NCBI GenBank assembly: GCA_016192985.1
Contig: JACPTC010000054.1
Location: forward strand, 1-43,818
Length of the DNA stretch: 43,818 nucleotides
From: Candidatus Woesearchaeota archaeon
Lineage (GTDB): Archaea; Nanobdellota; Nanobdellia; Woesearchaeales; GW2011-AR4
Reading direction: 5' to 3'
The notes below the pieces were generated by a model. That model was given only the letters and a program-made list of their open reading frames with translations, was not told where the DNA came from and did not search any database. A program made the translations under genes and the position numbers. This document shows, one piece after another, positions 1-8,093 of the stretch. Within the stretch, counting starts at the first letter, position 1. Each line of letters begins with the position of its first letter.

Positions 1-11
1 AGAGAAATTCT

Positions 12-155
12 AAGGGATGTTAGGCGAGTGGAATTGAAGCAGTGAAATGGTGAGCGAGTTTTGCGAACCTCGCATGTCACTCGGAAATTCCACCAAGCGA
101 ACGAATGAAATTCGTGAGCGAAGAGTTTTTGAGCTGCCGAAAATTCGTTGGTGGC
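12..155 (+). repeat. Left inverted-repeat boundary with nested hairpin, possibly a structured RNA
   Basis: This gene-free stretch shares four ordered blocks with the minus strand of 3775-3900: AAGGGATG, TGTTAGGC, AGTTTTTGAGCTGCCG and GTTGGTGGC. The two copies point toward each other and bracket the defence genes. The left copy also folds well: GTGGAATT (28-35) pairs with AATTCCAC (86-93), inside it AGTGA (41-45) pairs with TCACT (77-81), and inside that GCGAG (54-58) pairs with CTCGC (69-73). A further hairpin, ACGAAT/ATTCGT with a GAA loop, sits at 101-115. Whether it is a transcribed RNA or only the end of a mobile unit cannot be decided here. No credible protein reads through it. Positions 156-272 hold nothing else that I can identify. 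Confidence 0.5.
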
Positions 156-272
156 GTAATTTTTGGTTGATAAATTTCTGCGAAGCAGGGTAAAGTTAGG
201 TGGGGTGAGAAAAAGTCTTTTTTAATGATTTAATAGCGAAAAATGCAGAAAAAGTGCAAAAATAACCGATAA

Positions 273-283
273 ATTTATAAATA
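273..283 (+). promoter_or_regulatory. TATA box for the RloAB pair
   Basis: ATTTATAAATA lies about 25 bases before the ATG at 304. This is the archaeal TATA spacing expected for a leaderless mRNA, and no Shine-Dalgarno sequence is visible before the ATG. Confidence 0.5.
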
Positions 284-303
284 GAGGGTATTTACTAGAT
301 AAC

Positions 304-1539
304 ATGATAATTGAAATATCCATAGAAAATTACCTTTCAGTAAAAGATAAAGTTACACTTAGCTTAGATTCAAGTCCAAGCAAAAAACTTCCCCAGAATT
401 TAATAAATTTATCTAGAGATGATAAGTTACTAAAATCTGTAGTTATATATGGAGCTAATGCTTCTGGAAAGTCCAATATAATTAAATCTGTATTCTTTCT
501 ATGGAATATGGTTAGGAGTTCTCATAATTTTAATGTAGATACAAAAATTCCCAGATTACCATTTAAATTAGATGAAATCTATTTAGAGAAGCCAAGTAAA
601 TTTGAAATCATTTTTATTCATAAAAATATAAAATACAAGTATGGATTTTCATGCACTAATGAAAAAATTATTGATGAATATTTGTTTTATTGGCCACGTG
701 GAAGGGAAGCACTTATATTCTCTAGGAAAGATACAACTAAATATGAATTTAAGTCAGATAAAAGAAGACAAGATATAATCAAAACTCAAACAAACAATAA
801 CGTCTTATATTTATCTAGGGCTACTCAATTAGGTTATGAAAAAACAAAGGGAGCTTATGAATTCATAGTTAATAATATTGTTATAAATATTAGTCCTTTA
901 TGGCAGGACATTACAATTAAAAAAATTTTTGAAAATCAAGATGTAAGAAAAAAAATCCTAGAAGTATTAAAGAAGGCAGATTTTGGGGGTATTGTTGATG
1001 TAAAAGTCGACAAAAGAAAGGGTCACCTACAAAGTGTTGAATTTAAATTCGGTAAAGAAGGACCTACTTTCAACCCATTGAAACCTCAAGAACAAGATGT
1101 TTACAATGTAAAATTTCAGCATAAGACTAAAAAAGGTAACTTAATTGATTTTGAATTTCATGAAGAATCTTTTGGTACTCAAAAATTCTTTTCAATGCTC
1201 GGCCCAATTTTTGATATTTTAGAATCTGGAAAGGTAGCAATAATTGATGAATTAGAATCTAGTTTGCATCCCAATATTATAAAATTTTTAGTAAAGTTAT
1301 TTAATAGTAAATATAATAATAATGCACAATTAATATTTACTACACATAATACAAATCTATTGGACAATGAACTAATAAGAAGAGATCAAATTTATATTTG
1401 TACTAAAGAACCAAATAAAAACACGATACTTATCTCATTTTTAGATTTTGATTTAAGAGAAACTGCTGATTTTGAAAGGGCATATCTAAATGGTAGAGTT
1501 GGAGGTCTTCCTTTTATTGATGAAACCCTATTTGATTGA
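304..1539 (+). CDS. rloA: AAA15-family ATPase, RloA-like defence protein
   Basis: This is an ABC/OLD-type ATPase of the AAA15 class (COG1106-like). The Walker A motif GANASGKSN lies near residue 50, with the Walker B/signature region IDELESSLHP near residue 315 and the switch histidine in TTHNTNLLD shortly after. At 411 aa it matches RloA-type proteins. The next gene is an RloB-like TOPRIM protein whose start abuts this stop, so the two probably form one unit. By analogy with PARIS (AriA/AriB) and other OLD-like pairs, the ATPase would sense phage and control a toxic nuclease partner. The role in defence is inferred from family and context. The start is the ATG 25 bases after a TATA box. Confidence 0.85.
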   Translation: MIIEISIENYLSVKDKVTLSLDSSPSKKLPQNLINLSRDDKLLKSVVIYGANASGKSNIIKSVFFLWNMVRSSHNFNVDTKIPRLPFKLDEIYLEKPSKFEIIFIHKNIKYKYGFSCTNEKIIDEYLFYWPRGREALIFSRKDTTKYEFKSDKRRQDIIKTQTNNNVLYLSRATQLGYEKTKGAYEFIVNNIVINISPLWQDITIKKIFENQDVRKKILEVLKKADFGGIVDVKVDKRKGHLQSVEFKFGKEGPTFNPLKPQEQDVYNVKFQHKTKKGNLIDFEFHEESFGTQKFFSMLGPIFDILESGKVAIIDELESSLHPNIIKFLVKLFNSKYNNNAQLIFTTHNTNLLDNELIRRDQIYICTKEPNKNTILISFLDFDLRETADFERAYLNGRVGGLPFIDETLFD

Positions 1540-1541
1540 AA

Positions 1542-2135
1542 ATGGTAAGAAAAAGAGGGAGGAAGCCCACAAAAGCGCTATGGATATTTTGTGAAGGTAA
1601 AACTGAAAAATTATACTTTGATAAGTTAAAATTTGAAGAGCGCATAAGTAGGTTAAGAATAAAATCTTTCCAATCTGGGTATAGAAATGCTGATGACATA
1701 GTTAAGGAAGCAGCAGATTTTATAAGCAAAGTGGATTTTCAAAAAGGCGATTTAATTGCGTGCGTATTTGACAGAGATGCAAATTCAAATGAACAATTAG
1801 CAAGAGCTAAAGCAACTGGAGAAAATAAAGATATTCTTATTTCATTTTCAAATCCTTGCTTTGAATATTGGATTCTGTGTCATTATGGATATTTTGCAGG
1901 CCAATATGAACAGAGGGATATTATAGCAGAAATAACTAGTCGAATTACGAATTATAAAAAGAATGATCCTGATTTATATTCAAAAACTAAGAACAAAATT
2001 CAAGATGCCATCAATAATGCTGATAAAATTAAAAATAAACATACAAAAGAAAAAACTATAATTCTAAGTCGTGAGAGTAATCCGCTTACACTTGTTTTTG
2101 AATTGGTCAATATTATAGATAAATTCAGAAATTGA
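1542..2135 (+). CDS. rloB: RloB-like TOPRIM-family protein
   Basis: The protein of about 197 aa carries the RloB-family signature: the N-terminal FCEGKTEKLYF (first acidic TOPRIM position), VFDRDANS (the D-x-D part), and SNPCFEYWILCHY. The ATPase stop TGA at 1537-1539 is followed by ATG at 1542. A TTG at 1536 overlapping that stop is an alternative start (MKMVRK). The tight coupling suggests a stoichiometric partner of the upstream ATPase. RloB domains are predicted nucleases by TOPRIM resemblance, so the expected job is nucleic-acid cleavage after ATPase activation. Activity is inferred. The downstream gap to 2165 is AT-rich and has no recognisable gene. Confidence 0.8.
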   Translation: MVRKRGRKPTKALWIFCEGKTEKLYFDKLKFEERISRLRIKSFQSGYRNADDIVKEAADFISKVDFQKGDLIACVFDRDANSNEQLARAKATGENKDILISFSNPCFEYWILCHYGYFAGQYEQRDIIAEITSRITNYKKNDPDLYSKTKNKIQDAINNADKIKNKHTKEKTIILSRESNPLTLVFELVNIIDKFRN

Positions 2136-2165
2136 GAATTAGCAAAATAAATTTTTATAGATATA

Positions 2166-2249
2166 TTATCGTTTCTTTTTGAAATAATCTGCAATTTCTT
2201 TATTAATGTATGTTTCATCCAAATCTTGATTCTTTACTATATTGGGCAT
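2166..2249 (-). other. Short open frame downstream of the AIPR gene
   Basis: A 27-codon minus-strand frame starts MPNIVKNQDLDETYIN and ends in a lysine-rich tail. It could be a displaced C-terminal piece of the AIPR protein, a remnant of a neighbouring gene, or chance. It is recorded because it is the only sensible reading between the AIPR stop and the convergent rloB stop. Confidence 0.2.
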
Positions 2250-2282
2250 TGGAAAATCACCTTGGAGTGAACCCCATTAAGT

Positions 2283-3670
2283 TTACGGTAAGTTAAGAGA
2301 CTTTTTATTTAAAACCTCCGCTTCAAATTCTGCTGGCCTTCCTCTTGAAGAACTAGGTTTTTTAAAATATATGCTCCTCATTACTTGGAATAATCTTCTG
2401 GAATCAATAATCTTATTTAATGGATAATTTCTTCTCCTATAGAAGTTTTTTCTACGCTCGTAGTATACACTATCTTTCCCACTTTTAAGAAATTCTTCTA
2501 TTGTTTTATGTATTCGTTCTTGAGATTTTATTGAAGTTTGATCGATTGGAATTTGTGAGTTTGTCGCCTGAATAATCTCTAATGCTATATCATCATTTGT
2601 AGTTTCAACAATTTTTACTATTAGCTCAAAATTTTTTATAGATTTATCATCCTTTAAAACTTCCCAAATACTATAAGAAGTTTGACAACCATTTATAATT
2701 TGGTAATCTTCTAAACGAAATGTATCCCTTTTTGGTTCAATTTTTGAGGCCAAAATAGTAACTCCATTATTCATGCACCAAAAATTACTTCTTGTTGATG
2801 ATTTAAGTGTTTCTTTAATATTATTTATGACCTCTTTCTTATCTCCTTGGTAATCTCTTACATTTGCTTCAAAAATTTTTTCATCAATTTCGTCATTACC
2901 TTTTGTTATAAAATTATAAAACTCATTTCCATCTACGATAGTTGTATAACCCCTAACATCCTTGTTATGTTCAAAATCATACTCACTAGATTTTATTGAT
3001 GTAAGAATTTTATGATATTTTTGAATTGAGCTTATATCAAAAATTTCTTTTTGGTCTACAAAGAAAAACTCAGAAGCTTTTAATCCAATGTAATTCAAAA
3101 AATCAAGAATTTTGGTTCTTTTATCGAGAACCTTATGATTTATATCTTCTTTTTTACCCAAAGAGGCATATTCCAATTTAACAGAAAATTTATTTTTATT
3201 GCCAGATTCGTGCCATTTTTTCCATAATTCTCTAATAATTTTTGACCTCTCTTTTAATTGATTGTTTCCTAAAAGTTCTTTTGTAATATCAAATATATTC
3301 TCTAAACCATCTTTTAATTTAAGTAATGCCTCTTCACTAAATCCATTTTCTTTTTTAGTTTGAACTATTCTTACTAATATCTGAGATTGGTATTTAGAAA
3401 TTGTTCAATTTCATCTATCGAATTGATTACGTGCCCATCTATAAGTGAATAAATTGCGTCAATTCCAAAATCATCACCTCCCTCAGTGATGCCTAATAAA
3501 AGGTCTTCACAATCCATTTCATATTCCTTTAAAAGATGAAAAAGACAAAAAATCTGGAATTGCTCAGATTCCGATTTATTCTGTAAATCAGGATAACTAC
3601 CAACAAAATGTTTTATTTTCTCAAAAATTATTCCTTTTAGTGGCATATACTTTAACATTAATATACGCAA
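2283..3670 (-). pseudogene. AIPR-family abortive-infection protein, frameshifted and probably C-terminally short
   Basis: Two ORFs are pieces of one gene. The upstream piece (3374-3670) carries the AIPR N-terminal pattern ending GDDFGIDAIYSLIDG. The downstream piece holds FWCMNNGVTILAS and YQIINGCQTSYSIWE, the AIPR core. Reading the 200 bases between them in the downstream frame gives an open, family-like stretch (RIVQTKKENGFSEEALLK) that reaches back into the first ORF, so one base missing near 3385-3395 explains the split. The rejoined product would be about 460 aa. It also stops soon after GRPAEFEAEV, where relatives usually continue. The true start is probably the ATG at 3658 or 3646, just after a TATA-like TTTATAG near 3676. 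AIPR genes often accompany abortive-infection loci, which fits the adjacent RloAB pair. A sequencing error is possible. Confidence 0.75.
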
Positions 3671-3774
3671 ATCTATAAAACTTTCTATTTATATTCTTCT
3701 CGCCCCCGTAAATTAGCGTTGACAAAAATTTCAGAGTGCAAAGCGAACCGTATAATCTACAGAGATTATGCGAA

Positions 3775-3900
3775 GCCACCAACATAAAGGACTTTCGGTT
3801 AAACATTAACAACGGCAGCTCAAAAACTTCTTGCCTAACACACGTTTTGCGAACTTTTGCTTTATTTTCATACGTAAATCTTTCATTTCAGCCATCCCTT
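3775..3900 (-). repeat. Right inverted-repeat boundary of the defence island
   Basis: Read on the minus strand, this segment contains AAGGGATG, TGTTAGGC, AGTTTTTGAGCTGCCG and GTTGGTGGC in the same order as positions 12-155 on the plus strand. The two copies are diverged between blocks. They face inward around the rloAB/AIPR genes like terminal inverted repeats. The rest of the 3671-3900 gap shows no other gene apart from the short frame at 3806-3895. Confidence 0.5.
3806..3895 (-). CDS. Possible 29-aa basic peptide after hef
   Basis: ATG lies five bases after the hef stop, preceded by AAGGG, and encodes a very basic peptide beginning MAEMKDLRMKIKQKFAKR. The frame ends inside the repeat block AGTTTTTGAGCTGCCG, so the C-terminus may belong to the repeat rather than to a real gene. 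It could be a genuine small protein co-transcribed with hef, or an ORF truncated when the repeat inserted. I recognise no family. Confidence 0.25.
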   Translation of the reverse strand: MAEMKDLRMKIKQKFAKRVLGKKFLSCRC

Positions 3901-6156
3901 TCACTCCTTATACTCCCCCTCAACTACATCCTTTATCTGCTTTGCCTTTATTGGACCGATTTTCTCAACTTCTTGCAGCTCCTTTTCTGAAGAATTTACA
4001 ATGTTTTTTATAGTCTTAAAATTTTTAAGCAATGGTTTTGCCAATGTCAAGTTTATGCCAGGCAAAGAGCTTACAATGAACTCCTGCTGCTCTTTCAATG
4101 CTGCTGGCTTTCTGTTTGCATGAAGGCTGAAATCCCTGCCAGTCTCTTTCTGTTCGCGCCTTGCAATTATTTGCAGCAAAGCCGCAGTTTCCTTGAAATT
4201 TCTTGTTTGTGTTATTGGTATTCCATAGCTCACAGCAATAGTTGCCATCATTCCAAGTATAGAGTTGTGGTGCACATTCCTAACGCCATAAATATCCTGA
4301 GTGCCTTCAATCACAACTATCGGCCTTTCAAAATTATTTTTTAGATTTTTTATCTGCTCAAGCAATCTGCCGTCTATGATTGAATCAACAAAATCCTCGA
4401 CTGTCTTGATTTCTACACCGCATCTGGAAGAAACAATATAGTCAGCATGCTCAAGCCTTTCTAGCTCAACTGTTATGCCGTTTTCGGCAAGCTCCTTTAT
4501 AGCCCCGCTTCCTTTTTCCCTGTAATCGGCAAAAATTTTTATTTTCTCCTCTGTAAATTTTGTTATTTGAATTTCCTTTTTATCATTAATGGAGAGATTA
4601 AGCTTTTTTCTTAGGTTTGCAAGATGCTTGTACATCTTCTTTTCCTTATTGTGGGCAACCCATCTGTAGGCTTCATCCCTTGTGCCTTTTGCCACTAGAA
4701 TAATGACCCTGCCTTTTTCCTGCCTTCCTGTCCTGCCTCTCCTTTGTATGCTTCTTATTGCACTTGGGATAGGCTCGTAAAATACAACCAAGTCCACTCT
4801 TGGAATATCAAGCCCTTCTTCGCCAATGGATGTGGCAACAAGAACATTAAACAATCCATTTCTAAAATCGTCAAGCATCTGCTTCTGCTCTTTCTGGCTT
4901 AACCCAGTTCCGCCTTTTTTCTGCTGGCCGACAAATATCTTTGCTTTAACATTTGGGATTCTATTCAATTTTTCAATAATATCAAGCGCATTATCCCTGT
5001 ATTGGTTAAAAATTATAATTTTAATGCTGGAATTCCCATTAACCTCACGCTCAACAATATTCTGCAATTCTATCAATTTTGGATGTTCAACCTTTTCTTC
5101 CTGCAATATTCTTGCTTTAATCATTGCAGACTTGAAGTTTGAATCGGCCATTATAGACCTAATTGCCTTGGTTTTCAATGTTGCTGACTCGGCAACCAGT
5201 TTCTGGAAATACTTGTGCAATGCAGCTATGCCTTGGGTTTCAAGCAGCTCAAGGGCATGGTATATTTTCATTATCTCTGCAAGCAAAGAGATGGAATTCC
5301 ACACAACAAAGTCTTTTTCTCCTTGCGCAATCCTGCCTCTCAGCCCAGCCTGCAGCTGCAGCAAATCGGATTTTGTCACGTATTTCAGCTCTGCCCTTCT
5401 CAGCACGCCCCACTTCCTTAATTTTTCAAATCTCTCTTTAAGAAACAAAAGCAGGAGCCTCTGTATGTCCTTGAAGACTTTTGGGAGCTCAGCATAAATC
5501 CAGTCTATCTGAATCTCCTGTATGTAAGGCCTAACATCATTGTCGTCATCGGTTCTTACTTCAATGTCCTCTATAAACAAATTCCTGCAAACTTCCTGTA
5601 TTTTGTCCATGTCGCTTCCAGGAGAGGCTGTTAAAGCTATTATCCTTGGAAATCTTGACAATTTCATAAACTGCTTTGCTAAAAATACGTAAGCATAATC
5701 TCCAACTGCGCGATGCGCCTCATCAAAGCCGAGCAAGCACACTTCTTCAAGATTAATCTTGCCGGATATTATGTCGTTTTCAAGCCCTTGCGGAGTCGAA
5801 AAGATTATTTTTGCGTTTTTCCAAAGCTCCCCTCTTTTCTCAGGACTTACCATTCCTGTAAATACTGCCATCTGCTCTTCATCAATCTCGAAATGCTCCT
5901 TGAATACGCTTAGATACTGTTCAATTAAAGGTCTTGTAGGTCCAATAAAAAGAACCTTTGATTTGGGATATTGCCTAATCCTTTGGGCGGCAAGCATAAG
6001 AAAAATGTTGGTTTTGCCCATGCCTGTAGGCAGCACCACTAATGTATTCTTTTCAGCTGCTGTGGCAAGTATTGTCTGCTGGTACAGCCTTGGCTCAAAA
6101 TTCTTAATCATAGGAAGCAGGGTATTTTTTGCATTTATAAGGTTTATTGAAATCAC
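3901..6156 (-). CDS. hef: Hef, fused FANCM-like helicase and XPF-family nuclease
   Basis: At 751 aa this matches euryarchaeal Hef in length. The N-terminal SF2 helicase has Walker A VLPTGMGKT (about residue 41), the DEAH box in GFDEAHRAVG and motif VI QRRGRTGR. The C-terminal half is an ERCC4/XPF nuclease (VEIKTVEDFVDSIIDGRL), followed by a tandem HhH domain ending near GPIKAKQI. Hef unwinds and cuts stalled forks and branched DNA, often with PCNA, which is encoded 9 kb away. The nuclease motif reads E-I-K where the family consensus is E-R-K, so an arginine is replaced by isoleucine; the flanking catalytic Glu, Lys and Asp are kept. The start is the first ATG of an open frame with no better alternative. 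Confidence 0.95.
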   Translation of the reverse strand: MISINLINAKNTLLPMIKNFEPRLYQQTILATAAEKNTLVVLPTGMGKTNIFLMLAAQRIRQYPKSKVLFIGPTRPLIEQYLSVFKEHFEIDEEQMAVFTGMVSPEKRGELWKNAKIIFSTPQGLENDIISGKINLEEVCLLGFDEAHRAVGDYAYVFLAKQFMKLSRFPRIIALTASPGSDMDKIQEVCRNLFIEDIEVRTDDDNDVRPYIQEIQIDWIYAELPKVFKDIQRLLLLFLKERFEKLRKWGVLRRAELKYVTKSDLLQLQAGLRGRIAQGEKDFVVWNSISLLAEIMKIYHALELLETQGIAALHKYFQKLVAESATLKTKAIRSIMADSNFKSAMIKARILQEEKVEHPKLIELQNIVEREVNGNSSIKIIIFNQYRDNALDIIEKLNRIPNVKAKIFVGQQKKGGTGLSQKEQKQMLDDFRNGLFNVLVATSIGEEGLDIPRVDLVVFYEPIPSAIRSIQRRGRTGRQEKGRVIILVAKGTRDEAYRWVAHNKEKKMYKHLANLRKKLNLSINDKKEIQITKFTEEKIKIFADYREKGSGAIKELAENGITVELERLEHADYIVSSRCGVEIKTVEDFVDSIIDGRLLEQIKNLKNNFERPIVVIEGTQDIYGVRNVHHNSILGMMATIAVSYGIPITQTRNFKETAALLQIIARREQKETGRDFSLHANRKPAALKEQQEFIVSSLPGINLTLAKPLLKNFKTIKNIVNSSEKELQEVEKIGPIKAKQIKDVVEGEYKE

Positions 6157-6165
6157 TTAAGATAG

Positions 6166-6948
6166 CTACTCCTTAACATAGACTGTCAAAGTCGCTTTCT
6201 TCACTCCCGATGCAGGCCACCATGAGGTTATCCTAGTCTCTTCTTTCATTGTAAACTCCCTAGTTACAGGCTGCTGCCCTTTCAGCTTGTATTTGATGTC
6301 TTCAAAAGGCCCCTTTACATCCAAGCCTGCAAAATATATAGAATCATCTTTGAACTTGAAGTGAATTATCACATTGTCGCCTAACTTTGCTTTTACTGTG
6401 CTTGGATAAAACCCATTGTCATCAGATTCTACTGTGAACTCTGCAATTCCTGGCTGCTGCGTTGGCTGCTCAGTCTTTGGAACAAAATCTGATTCAACGT
6501 TTATTGTTATGCTTTGAGCTGTCTTAGGGACTAAAGATGAATGGTTGCTCCTGACTAATTCAGCAACTATTGTATGCTTTCCAGAAACGATATTTTCAAA
6601 AGCCACTTTATTCTCAGCTATCACCTTTTTCTCGCTGTCAAGCCAAACATGGAAATGACCTTCTTCCTCCTTTACAGGAGCTCCAACAGGAACTATTTTG
6701 AAATTTTCTGCCTGCAACTCAACAGCCACTTTTGAGCTTTTTATAAGCTCGCCATTTTGAGGGGAAGCAATCCTTACAGAAGGGATACCTTTTGGTTCGT
6801 CTATTACAACTTTTTCAGCAGCTTTCTCTTGCTTAATAACAGGCACTGCAGCAGCCGGCTGTTGTGTTTGTTGCTGGACACATGCAGATATGAGCAAAAT
6901 CAATGGTGCCAGTACGCCAAAAAGACATTTAATATTCATAAAAATCAC
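6166..6948 (-). CDS. Lipoprotein with Ig-like and cupredoxin-like domains
   Basis: The N-terminus is a lipoprotein signal: hydrophobic FGVLAPLILLISAC with the lipobox Cys near residue 23, followed by a Q/P-rich linker. The first domain (about 55-150) contains EEGHFHVWLD and resembles small beta-sandwich modules of the DUF4399/Ig-like type. The second (about 165-260, from GFYPSTVKAKLGDNVIIHF) has the beta pattern of an EfeO-type cupredoxin. The His and Cys residues that would bind copper are absent, so a redox role is unlikely; a binding or structural module is more probable. It follows the two membrane-protein genes on the same strand at 7 bp from the next gene, so all three probably act at the outer face of the membrane. 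Two start codons (MIFMNIK) are possible; the second gives the cleaner signal. Confidence 0.65.
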   Translation of the reverse strand: MIFMNIKCLFGVLAPLILLISACVQQQTQQPAAAVPVIKQEKAAEKVVIDEPKGIPSVRIASPQNGELIKSSKVAVELQAENFKIVPVGAPVKEEEGHFHVWLDSEKKVIAENKVAFENIVSGKHTIVAELVRSNHSSLVPKTAQSITINVESDFVPKTEQPTQQPGIAEFTVESDDNGFYPSTVKAKLGDNVIIHFKFKDDSIYFAGLDVKGPFEDIKYKLKGQQPVTREFTMKEETRITSWWPASGVKKATLTVYVKE

Positions 6949-6954
6949 TCAAAT

Positions 6955-7278
6955 CTAAAATCTTAAATCTTTTAATATCTTGCTGTCATATAACTTGTAG
7001 CTTAGCATTGTTCCTATCACAAACAAAGCAATGATGACTCTTCTGCTTCCATAATAAGCCCCAACAAGATAGCCTATGACAAAACCTGAAATAATCATAA
7101 AATATGGAAATTGGATATTATTCCTTCTTTCATAAAGCAGCCTTCCAGCAAAAATTCCAGACAAGAAGATAATTATATAGCTTATAACTGCGCTCGGTGC
7201 CGATAGCGCAATTAGAATTCCAATTATCATGAGCGCAAGGAAGAAAAATTCCATCCAGTTTCTATGCAAGTCAAGCAT
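6955..7278 (-). CDS. Small four-helix membrane protein
   Basis: The 107-aa product is almost wholly hydrophobic, with about four membrane segments (around FFFLALMIIGILIAL, VISYIIIFLSGIFAG, FMIISGFVIGYLVG and VIIALFVIGTMLSY) and a basic C-terminus. I recognise no family. Its ATG lies one base after the stop of the M50-like gene, so the two are translationally linked, and the lipoprotein follows after 6 bp. This arrangement suggests a three-protein envelope complex, which is inference from position only. Confidence 0.6.
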   Translation of the reverse strand: MLDLHRNWMEFFFLALMIIGILIALSAPSAVISYIIIFLSGIFAGRLLYERRNNIQFPYFMIISGFVIGYLVGAYYGSRRVIIALFVIGTMLSYKLYDSKILKDLRF

Positions 7279-7279
7279 A

Positions 7280-8038
7280 TTACTTTACACCCATGTAGAG
7301 CCTTCTTTCAAAGCTTATGTAATAAACAAGCCATAAGGCAATGCCTATTAATAATGAAAGCACCAATGAAAAAAATACGGGAACATCTATGATCATCAGG
7401 ATAGTTGAAGCTACAATTGCAGGCAGTGCAAATGCATAAAGCATCCTGCTGCCAAAGTATATTTTGCTGCCATCCAAAGGCGGGATCGGCAATAAGCTTG
7501 TTATCGCATAAATAACATTAAAAACAATTGCTTTGTGTATCAATTGGCTCATAAAAAATCCGCCTAAAATTTTAAGCAGTATGACCAACATTAATGTAAA
7601 CAAAGGACCTGCCAAAGCAACCATCGCTTGACCAAAATAATTTATGCCGTACCTAAACCACCCCAAGCGCGGACCTGCAAGATGATGAAGCAGGAATCCG
7701 CTTGGAATAATAAGCCAAAAGTTTCCATTGCTTATAAAGGCAAGGATCAAGGCAAACACCAGACCAAAAGTCCACATCCTAAATTCAACCCGGTATCCTA
7801 TTGCCAAACCGCATAAGCGTTGTCCTGCGTCATGCACAAGGATAGACAAAGCTACAATTAGTATAGCATTAAACAAATTATAAACTCCCACCTCAAAATC
7901 AAATTTAGTTATGCCCCATTCCTTGAAGGAAATTATGAACGCAACTGCCAATATACAAATTATCATTCCCCTTAGCTCATATGGAGTAAACTTATAATAC
8001 CTTTTTATCTTATCAATAAAATCAACGACTTCTGCCAT
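7280..8038 (-). CDS. Site-2-protease-like (M50) membrane protein with degenerate active site
   Basis: The multi-pass membrane topology and two landmarks place it in the M50/S2P family: a helix with ILVHDAGQRLCG, where HExxH is expected, and LLPIPPLDGSKIYFG, equivalent to the family's N/LPxPPLDG region holding the third metal ligand. The first motif reads H-D-A-G-Q: the catalytic Glu has become Asp and the second zinc-binding His has become Gln. It is therefore probably a non-proteolytic homologue (compare iRhom-type pseudoproteases for the concept), or one using altered metal binding. It heads a minus-strand operon with the small membrane protein and the lipoprotein. The start ATG is the only one compatible with the N-terminus. 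Confidence 0.75.
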   Translation of the reverse strand: MAEVVDFIDKIKRYYKFTPYELRGMIICILAVAFIISFKEWGITKFDFEVGVYNLFNAILIVALSILVHDAGQRLCGLAIGYRVEFRMWTFGLVFALILAFISNGNFWLIIPSGFLLHHLAGPRLGWFRYGINYFGQAMVALAGPLFTLMLVILLKILGGFFMSQLIHKAIVFNVIYAITSLLPIPPLDGSKIYFGSRMLYAFALPAIVASTILMIIDVPVFFSLVLSLLIGIALWLVYYISFERRLYMGVK

Positions 8039-8093
8039 AACTGCTCAATTAGAAATACCCTATTTAAAGATATCGAAAAAAATCAGAAATTGA

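Noticed and set aside
4826-5497. 223-aa plus-strand ORF
   Set aside because: It is antisense to hef, cysteine/serine-rich low-quality coding, and mirrors hef codon periodicity.
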